The notes beneath the pieces are model-generated. The model worked only from the letters and a program-made list of their open reading frames with translations. It did no database searches and was not told the DNA's origin. 64,000 nucleotides of DNA from Bin87 sp965220505 (lineage in GTDB: Bacteria; Chloroflexota; Dehalococcoidia; Lucifugimonadales; UBA3495): positions 1 through 64,000 of the forward strand of contig CBDCQE010000002.1 in assembly GCA_965220505.1 (NCBI GenBank). Direction: 5' to 3'. The translations under genes were made by a program, and so were the position numbers. This document shows positions 59,181-64,000 of the stretch, piece after piece (the first letter of the stretch is position 1; each line of letters opens with the position of its first letter).

Positions 59181-59424
59181 TGGGCCTCGGGAAAATTGCG
59201 GTACATTAGCAGGTGATAAAGGGCGGCAAAGCGACATTCAACTAATGACCAGCATCAAAACAGGCTGCCGCGCTAGTTTGACTAGCGGGTTCCCTTTGTT
59301 TTCATTTTCTGCCTTGTCCAACCACAATTGACCGGCAGTATCTTGAGTACCGGACCGTTCCGTGATCGGTTCCAGTACGTGTAGGCTTAACGTTGCCTCA
59401 AATCCCTACCCGTCGGGACGCATC

Positions 59425-60057
59425 CTAGTTTTCGTGCAAGGTAGGCAGCGAGATAGCCGCCAAAGGTGTTGGTTTATCACCGATGGTTGCCAGCGACAAG
59501 AAAACGGGCGGACCCCACAGTTTGTGCTGATGACCACTAACTCTGCAAGTCGGAACCAGGGTCAATCTACCAGGTAATTCCGTTTGGAGAACCAGCAGGC
59601 GTGGGTCATGTCGTCTAAAACGCCGGGCCACTTTCTCTTTCGGCATCACTGTCACGGTTTCGGTTTGATCGATCATCTCAGCCTTCACCGCTCCGTCCGA
59701 CAGTATTACTCTAGCCTGCATTGCGTGCAGGTCATTTTTACTGCCGAAGGTTCGAAAAGCACGCCTCATTTTGTGGAAGCGCGGTATCACCACGTCAGGA
59801 GGCAGAGGAGCAGGCCAGTCTGGCAAAATCTGCGCGGCTGGTAAATAAACGCTGAGTTCCGCGACCACCGTCGGTACTCGACCGTGGTTCGTGACTACAA
59901 TGGCTATTTCCTCTAACGGTGCCATCGAGGCCGCTGCGATTTCTACCGAGACCGCAGTACGCTGCCTGAACTTGTAAATCAGATACCCCGCAGCCAAAGT
60001 CAGGATCACACCCAATGCCGCAGAGATGAGATTGTCCAATAGCCAAACTATTTGCAT
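59425..60057 (-). CDS. Membrane-anchored hypothetical protein
   Basis: A 210-residue protein: an N-terminal helix (LLDNLISAALGVILTLAAGY), a short basic stretch, then a beta-rich domain with a NEAT/Ig-like strand pattern (IAIVVTNHGRVPTVVAELSV) and a basic C-terminal half (KEKVARRFRRHDPRL). No family recognised. The 244 bp between the transporter stop and this gene contain only a small hairpin near 59263-59290. Confidence 0.6.
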   Translation of the reverse strand: MQIVWLLDNLISAALGVILTLAAGYLIYKFRQRTAVSVEIAAASMAPLEEIAIVVTNHGRVPTVVAELSVYLPAAQILPDWPAPLPPDVVIPRFHKMRRAFRTFGSKNDLHAMQARVILSDGAVKAEMIDQTETVTVMPKEKVARRFRRHDPRLLVLQTELPGRLTLVPTCRVSGHQHKLWGPPVFLSLATIGDKPTPLAAISLPTLHEN

Positions 60058-60353
60058 GCACCCAAATCTCCCGTAATTATTAGTGCTTCACACGCCGTTT
60101 ATCTTACATGATGCTTGCACTGCTCTTCGAATGCAGATTTAGATTAGCGGTCTGGCTCGTGGATCGCCGACCAGCAGACTCGCCTTTTCCAATGTATTGC
60201 CGTTAATCCTATCGAGGTTTTGCCCGCCCGTTGCCCTGCCCGCTTTGCTTCCCGGATTGAGCCCTTGATCGCGGCTGCGTTATCATCGGGTTGCAGGTTT
60301 CCCATACCGTCACCAGCGCCATTCATTCCGTATATTTGCAGCTGAGGAACCCC

Positions 60354-60710
60354 ATGGCTAGCCAGAAGTACCAGAGAGACAGCCGGCACCTGTTGGCCCA
60401 GGCCCGCGGCGAATTGTCCCAGGGAGATCTCCGCCAGGCCTCAGAGAAGGGCTGGGGCGCCGCGGCGCTGATGCTGAAGGCCATCGCGGAACAGAGCGGA
60501 TGGGACCACGAGCGGCATCGCCATCTGACGCGTGCGGCGAGCCACCTCAGGGCTCTCACCGGCGACGGCGACCTCATGGACCATTTCGCGAGGGCGAACC
60601 TGCTCCACGAGAACTACTACGAGGACACCTTTTCCCAAGCGGACGTCGCGGAAGGTTTGGACCGAGTTGAGCTCCTCCTGGACAAGCTGGAGCCCCTGCT
60701 GACCCCTTAG
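60354..60710 (+). CDS. PaREP1-like helical protein, second copy
   Basis: 118 residues from ATG 60354 with GAGGAAC upstream: KYQRDSRHLLAQARGELSQG, then DLRQASEKGWGAAALMLKAI, and NLLHENYYEDTFSQADVAEG. It shares the GD--QA-EKGWG block with the 12080-12532 protein. The family is HEPN-like; activity unproven. The 296-bp gap before it holds no supported gene. It is followed by tRNA-Gly. Confidence 0.75.
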   Translation: MASQKYQRDSRHLLAQARGELSQGDLRQASEKGWGAAALMLKAIAEQSGWDHERHRHLTRAASHLRALTGDGDLMDHFARANLLHENYYEDTFSQADVAEGLDRVELLLDKLEPLLTP

Positions 60711-60814
60711 CGCTGGTGCTTTGACCGTATACGCGAATACAGACCCTCGCTTTCGGCGATTGAGCCTCCTCCTCCGGCTGTGCTATCATCCCGGAAAGCG
60801 ATCCTGATCGTCGG

Positions 60815-60889
60815 GCGGGCGTAACTCAGTGGTAGAGTGTTTGCTTCCCAAGCAAAAAGTCGTGGGTTCGAATCCCATCGCCCGCTCCA
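60815..60889 (+). tRNA. tRNA-Gly (anticodon CCC)
   Basis: Acceptor GCGGGCG/CGCCCGC, D arm ACTCAGTGGTAGAGT, anticodon stem TTTGC/GCAAA with loop TTCCCAA (anticodon CCC), T arm GTGGG-TTCGAAT-CCCAT, discriminator T and encoded CCA. Confidence 0.95.
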
Positions 60890-60955
60890 TTTCTTTTGCA
60901 CACCAGCCGTAGCCACCGCACGGAGCGTTGCCGCGCCCGGAGGACTAGCCTGACC

Positions 60956-61753
60956 ATGACCACTACCGCCCAACCCTGGACTTCCAGCATCACCGAGGTA
61001 TCCGGCTCCAACGTGGAGCTCGTCACCGGCGGGTCCGGCAACCCGCTGGTCATCCTGCACGACGAGCTGGGCCATCCCGGCTGGCTGCGCTACCACGAGG
61101 CCCTGGCCCAGAACCACACCCTGCACATCCCGTCGCATCCCGGCTTCGGCCAATCGGACCAGCTGGACTGGTCGATGAAGATGCACGACATGGCCATCTG
61201 GTACCTGGGGGCGCTGGACAAGCTGGGCCTGGAGGGCGCGGACCTGATGGGCTTCTCCCTGGGCGGCTGGCTGGCCGCCGAGTTGGCCACCATGTGCCCG
61301 CAGCAGTTCGGCAAGCTCATCCTGGTGGGCGCCGGCGGCATCCGCCCGCCGGGAGGGCAGATCTACGACATCTTCGAAGTCACGCCGCCCATGTACATCC
61401 GCGACTCCCTGCTGGACCCCGACGGCACGCCCGAGTACCGCACCGTGTGTCCCGCGGAGCCCGAGGAGGACATCCTGGAGCGGTGGGAGAACGCCATGGA
61501 GGGCACCTGCCGGGTCTCGTGGCGGCCCTACATGCACGACCCCGGCCTGGTGCACCAGGTGTACCGGCTGGAGCGGGTCCCGACGCTGCTCATCTGGGGG
61601 GCCCAGGACGCCATCATCCCGGTCAGCGCCGGCGAGGAATACCAGCGCCGCATCCCCGGCAGCCGCCTGGAGATCATCGACAACTGCGGCCACCACCCCG
61701 AACTGGAGGCCACCGAGCGGTTCGTGGAACTGGTGGAGGGGTTTTTGGGGTAG
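60956..61753 (+). CDS. Alpha/beta hydrolase (copy 2)
   Basis: 265 residues; nucleophile Ser in MGFSLGGWLA, Asp in IWGAQDAIIPV and His in DNCGHHPELE complete the triad. The oxyanion region reads VILHDELGHPGW. Paralogous to 32647-33441. ATG 60956 is chosen because family similarity starts soon after it (ITEVSGSNVELVTGGSGNPL). It lies immediately after tRNA-Gly and before the antitoxin/PIN array. The substrate is unknown. Confidence 0.91.
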   Translation: MTTTAQPWTSSITEVSGSNVELVTGGSGNPLVILHDELGHPGWLRYHEALAQNHTLHIPSHPGFGQSDQLDWSMKMHDMAIWYLGALDKLGLEGADLMGFSLGGWLAAELATMCPQQFGKLILVGAGGIRPPGGQIYDIFEVTPPMYIRDSLLDPDGTPEYRTVCPAEPEEDILERWENAMEGTCRVSWRPYMHDPGLVHQVYRLERVPTLLIWGAQDAIIPVSAGEEYQRRIPGSRLEIIDNCGHHPELEATERFVELVEGFLG

Positions 61754-61782
61754 AACGGCATCCCGTAAGCGAGGGGAAAATC

Positions 61783-61998
61783 ATGAGCGAGCAACCACCC
61801 CCGGCCGGTCGGGAGGACGAAAGCGGTCAGGAAGATTGGCCGGAACCGGATGCCGACGAACTCCGTCTTTTGGAAGAACGATTGGAGGAACTACGCGCCG
61901 AAGGGATTTTATCCGGCGCCGCCGGGCCGCGTTCGACCCTGCGACCCATCGCCCACATCCCCGGCGCCCTGGAGCGGTTTCTCAAAAGACGGGACTAA
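61783..61998 (+). CDS. Small antitoxin-like protein 1 of the PIN array
   Basis: 71 residues. Acidic, disordered N-terminus, then the array's shared core: DADELRLLEERLEELRAEGI, LSGAAGPRSTLRPIAHIPGA, LERFLKRR. The core suggests a helix that wraps around the PIN protein plus a Pro/Gly-rich end. No known DNA-binding motif is seen. It ends 3 nt before PIN 1, the usual antitoxin-toxin order. Ribosome site GAGGGGAAAA. The antitoxin role is inferred from size, charge and position. Confidence 0.68.
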   Translation: MSEQPPPAGREDESGQEDWPEPDADELRLLEERLEELRAEGILSGAAGPRSTLRPIAHIPGALERFLKRRD

Positions 61999-62001
61999 CC
62001 G

Positions 62002-62409
62002 ATGACTCCGCCGTCGCTTCCACTGGCTGCGTATGTTGATACTACCTCGGTACTTCCCATCTCGTCCGGAGAGGAACCGGTTGCGACTGCTGTTCAACAG
62101 CGCCTTGGCACGTTCCCACATCTCTTGTCGTCAAACGTGCTTGAGGCAGAGTTGCGCGTTGCTTTCCAGCGCGAGGGACAGGACTTCGACAGCAGTTTGA
62201 TAGCAAACATCAATTGGATTTTCCCAAACCGTCGCCTGGATGCTGAAATGACAGCGGTACTGGAGTTTGCTCATCTTTCGCATACTCGTATGTGGCATCT
62301 GGCCACTGCCACATTCTTCCGAAACGTGTTGCAAAGCGAATTGGCTTTCGTCACGCTGGACGAACAGCAGGAAACGGCGGCGCGCGAGTTGGGTTTCTTC
62401 ATCCCCTGA
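62002..62409 (+). CDS. PIN-domain (VapC-like) protein 1, active site altered
   Basis: 135 residues with the PIN pattern: Asp13 (AAYVDTTSV), Glu48/Glu50 (NVLEAELR), and Asp120 (AFVTLDEQQ). The Asp that normally precedes the L-HLATA block is Arg96 here (HTRMWHLATA). So one of the metal-binding acids is missing and RNase activity may be reduced. The C-terminus ARELGFFIP is encoded by DNA nearly identical to that of PIN 2. It is paired with the preceding 71-residue protein. Confidence 0.8.
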   Translation: MTPPSLPLAAYVDTTSVLPISSGEEPVATAVQQRLGTFPHLLSSNVLEAELRVAFQREGQDFDSSLIANINWIFPNRRLDAEMTAVLEFAHLSHTRMWHLATATFFRNVLQSELAFVTLDEQQETAARELGFFIP

Positions 62410-62449
62410 CGTATGGCTCTGCGCTTGCCACCTGTCCTGCACCTACCCC

Positions 62450-62477
62450 GTCATTCCCGCGAAAGCGGCAATCCAGA
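62450..62477. repeat. Family A palindrome within the PIN array
   Basis: GTCATTCCCGCGAAAGCGGC followed by AATCCAGA, between the first and second pairs. Confidence 0.8.
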
Positions 62478-62504
62478 CTAACCTCTACAAGCGAGGTGAC
62501 GACT

Positions 62505-62720
62505 ATGAGCGATGAAAGCAGGCCGGCCGGACAGCACTTTGACGACGACCGGGAAGAGCGGCCCGTGCCTGACCCCGACGAACTCCGCCTTCTGCAAGAA
62601 CTATTGGAGGAACTACGCGCCGAAGGGATTTTATCCGGCGACGCTGGCCCCCGCCAGCATCTGAAACCGGTCGCTCACATACCCGGCGCCCTGGCACGAT
62701 TTTTGGCTGAACGTGGCTAG
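62505..62720 (+). CDS. Small antitoxin-like protein 2
   Basis: 71 residues. Core PDELRLLQELLEELRAEGIL, SGDAGPRQHLKPVAHIPGAL, ARFLAERG, closely related to protein 1; the N-terminal 20 residues differ. GCGAGGTGAC upstream is the ribosome site. It ends 2 nt before PIN 2. Confidence 0.7.
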   Translation: MSDESRPAGQHFDDDREERPVPDPDELRLLQELLEELRAEGILSGDAGPRQHLKPVAHIPGALARFLAERG

Positions 62721-62722
62721 GA

Positions 62723-63145
62723 ATGCCGACACCGCAACGCCAACTAGTTGCTTACCTAGATCCGACCGCCCTCATTCCCATCATATTTGGAGAGGAGCCG
62801 GTTGGTACTGTTACTCAGGAGCGACTCGATAAATTCCCGGCGCTGATGTCATCAAACTTCCTTGAGACGGAATTGCGCGTTGCATTCGAACGTGCGGGCG
62901 AAAATTTCGATCCTCGTTGGCTATCCGGTGTCGAGTGGGTTCTGCCAAACCGCCGCTTGGGAGCGGAAATGGCAAGATTGCAAGCGCTTGTTTCCCTGTC
63001 TTCGGCTCGTATGTGGCACCTTGCAAACGCAATGTATTTAGCAAGCAGGCAATCACTGACCAGCAGACAATTCCGGCTGGCCTTCATCACGCTGGACGAA
63101 CAGCAGGAAACGGCGGCGCGCGAGTTGGGTTTCTTCATCCCCTGA
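62723..63145 (+). CDS. PIN-domain (VapC-like) protein 2, active site altered
   Basis: 140 residues. Asp13 (VAYLDPTAL), Glu48/Glu50 (NFLETELR) and the late Asp (AFITLDEQQ) are kept, but the position before MWHLANA is Arg96, as in PIN 1. A five-residue insertion (SRQSLTSRQF region) separates it from PIN 1. Its last ~65 bp including the stop are nearly identical to PIN 1, pointing to recombination. Confidence 0.8.
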   Translation: MPTPQRQLVAYLDPTALIPIIFGEEPVGTVTQERLDKFPALMSSNFLETELRVAFERAGENFDPRWLSGVEWVLPNRRLGAEMARLQALVSLSSARMWHLANAMYLASRQSLTSRQFRLAFITLDEQQETAARELGFFIP

Positions 63146-63269
63146 CGTATGGCTCCGCGTTTACCACCTGCCTATCTGCCCCAATCGGCTCTACGACAAG
63201 GCCGGCTTCCGCAGGCAGGCGAGGAACGGTGCGGGCGACCAAATACGCAACGCCTCAGATGAGTCTGAA

Positions 63270-63464
63270 ATGATTGACAAGTCGACAAGCGCGGCCGCGT
63301 CTGACGCGGAAGAGGAACCGGAGGAACTCCGTCAACTGTACCGGCAGTTGGCGGAACTGCGCGCCAAAGGGATTATATCCGGCGGCGAAGGGCCTCGGGA
63401 TAGCCTAAAGCCCACGGCACGGGCGCCGGGCGCGCTGGCCCGGTTTCTTGCCGATGGACGATAG
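63270..63464 (+). CDS. Small antitoxin-like protein 3
   Basis: 64 residues. Core EELRQLYRQLAELRAKGIIS, GGEGPRDSLKPTARAPGALA, RFLADGR. It is more diverged than 1 and 2. No strong ribosome site is seen; an alternative start may exist downstream. It ends 6 nt before PIN 3. Confidence 0.65.
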   Translation: MIDKSTSAAASDAEEEPEELRQLYRQLAELRAKGIISGGEGPRDSLKPTARAPGALARFLADGR

Positions 63465-63470
63465 CTCGGG

Positions 63471-63878
63471 ATGGTAGTAAACCTGCCGTTTCCACTGACG
63501 GCGTATGTTGATTCGTCCGCCGCCGTAGCCGTCGTTCTCGAGGAGCCGGGATGGGAAACCACGGCGCGACGGCTGGCGTCGTTTCCCATGCTGCTATCCG
63601 CCAACCTGCTGGAGGCGGAAGTGCGTTCTGTGTACGCTAGGGAGAGGCTGCAATACGACCCGAACGCGGTTTCCAGTATAGGATGGGTGCACCCTAACCG
63701 GTCGCTGGGCTCTGAAATGGCGAAAGCCCTGGAAGTAGGCGGCTATCTGAAAGGCGCCGACCTGTGGCACATCGCCACCGCTATGTACGTAGACGAAACC
63801 ATAATCGGTGGAATAGCCTTCATAACGCTGGATAACAGACAGCGTAACGTGGCGGCCAACCTGGGATTTGCAACCTGA
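63471..63878 (+). CDS. PIN-domain (VapC-like) toxin 3, complete acidic set
   Basis: 135 residues with all PIN acids: Asp14 (TAYVDSSAAV), Glu48/Glu50 (NLLEAEVR), Asp97 (GADLWHIATA) and Asp121 (AFITLDNRQ). It is the only one of the three with the canonical Asp before LWH, so it is the best candidate for an active RNase. ATG 63471 starts MVVNLPFPLT. The 122 bp after it to the window end hold no supported feature. Confidence 0.84.
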   Translation: MVVNLPFPLTAYVDSSAAVAVVLEEPGWETTARRLASFPMLLSANLLEAEVRSVYARERLQYDPNAVSSIGWVHPNRSLGSEMAKALEVGGYLKGADLWHIATAMYVDETIIGGIAFITLDNRQRNVAANLGFAT

Positions 63879-64000
63879 ACCCAGCAGAGTTTACCTTGAG
63901 GGTTAGAGCAGTTCACTAAACGGCACCGCATTTCCAGAACGGTGTAAAACACAAGCCGCGATAACTAGATACTCGGTAGCAGTAATGGAGTACATCAGAA

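Overview
The window reads as a high-GC bacterial chromosome segment. My best inference is a Chloroflexota lineage close to Dehalococcoidia/SAR202. The evidence is a T-box leader on the branched-chain amino acid operon, several flavin (LLM) oxidoreductases beside a Rieske oxygenase and a DUF3500 protein, very large FN3 and IPT/TIG surface proteins with MS[RN]KTRK-type signal peptides, no lipopolysaccharide genes, and heavy loading with short palindromic repeats. No rRNA, CRISPR array or transposase was seen.

Layout. 1-7116: left-edge gene fragment, then promoter, T-box, ilvB-ilvH-ilvC, a repeat, a small leader ORF, leuA, and a second diverged copy of only the 3' end of leuA with its terminator. 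7119-8771: a tcmP/three-Cys (DUF5131) pair on the minus strand. 8869-13306: two ferritin-like paralogues separated by a higBA toxin-antitoxin pair, then a PaREP1-like gene and a protease-dead M50-like membrane protein. 13300-20268: a sulfite-oxidase-like/flavin reductase pair, a small exporter, XerC/D-type recombinase, YifB/ComM, a DnaJ-like protein and tRNA-Pro. 20272-33441: mostly minus-strand catabolic and transport genes: SDR, Uma2, two LLM oxidoreductases, a complete AapJQMP-type amino-acid ABC importer, amidohydrolase, a divergent Rieske oxygenase and an alpha/beta hydrolase.

33528-41460 is accessory: a collapsed type IIG restriction gene, DUF3500, a RelE-like toxin with an antitoxin that has lost its HTH, and a tight plus-strand operon encoding PP2C phosphatase, vWA, degenerate vWA, TM2 protein and a membrane kinase with a Pro/Thr stalk and external domain. 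That operon resembles the TerY-P phosphatase/vWA/kinase triads and is the most system-like unit here. 41599-51540 holds glyA, a secreted protein, brnTA between two copies of one terminator hairpin, a collagen-like membrane protein and two giant surface proteins with matching SD-occluding leader hairpins.

52050-57167 looks like a remnant of a tailed-virus module: small membrane proteins, zinc ribbon, terminase with repeat insertions, portal, DNA methyltransferase, no capsid. 57585-63878 holds a Na/Pi cotransporter homologue, a second PaREP1-like gene, tRNA-Gly, a second alpha/beta hydrolase and three tandem pairs of a small antitoxin-like protein with a PIN protein.

Two themes recur. Paralogues have lost catalytic residues while keeping their fold (ferritin-like 2, vWA2, two of three PIN proteins, the M50-like protein). 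Five families of short palindromic repeats (called A-E here) sit in gaps, at gene starts and once in frame inside a gene.
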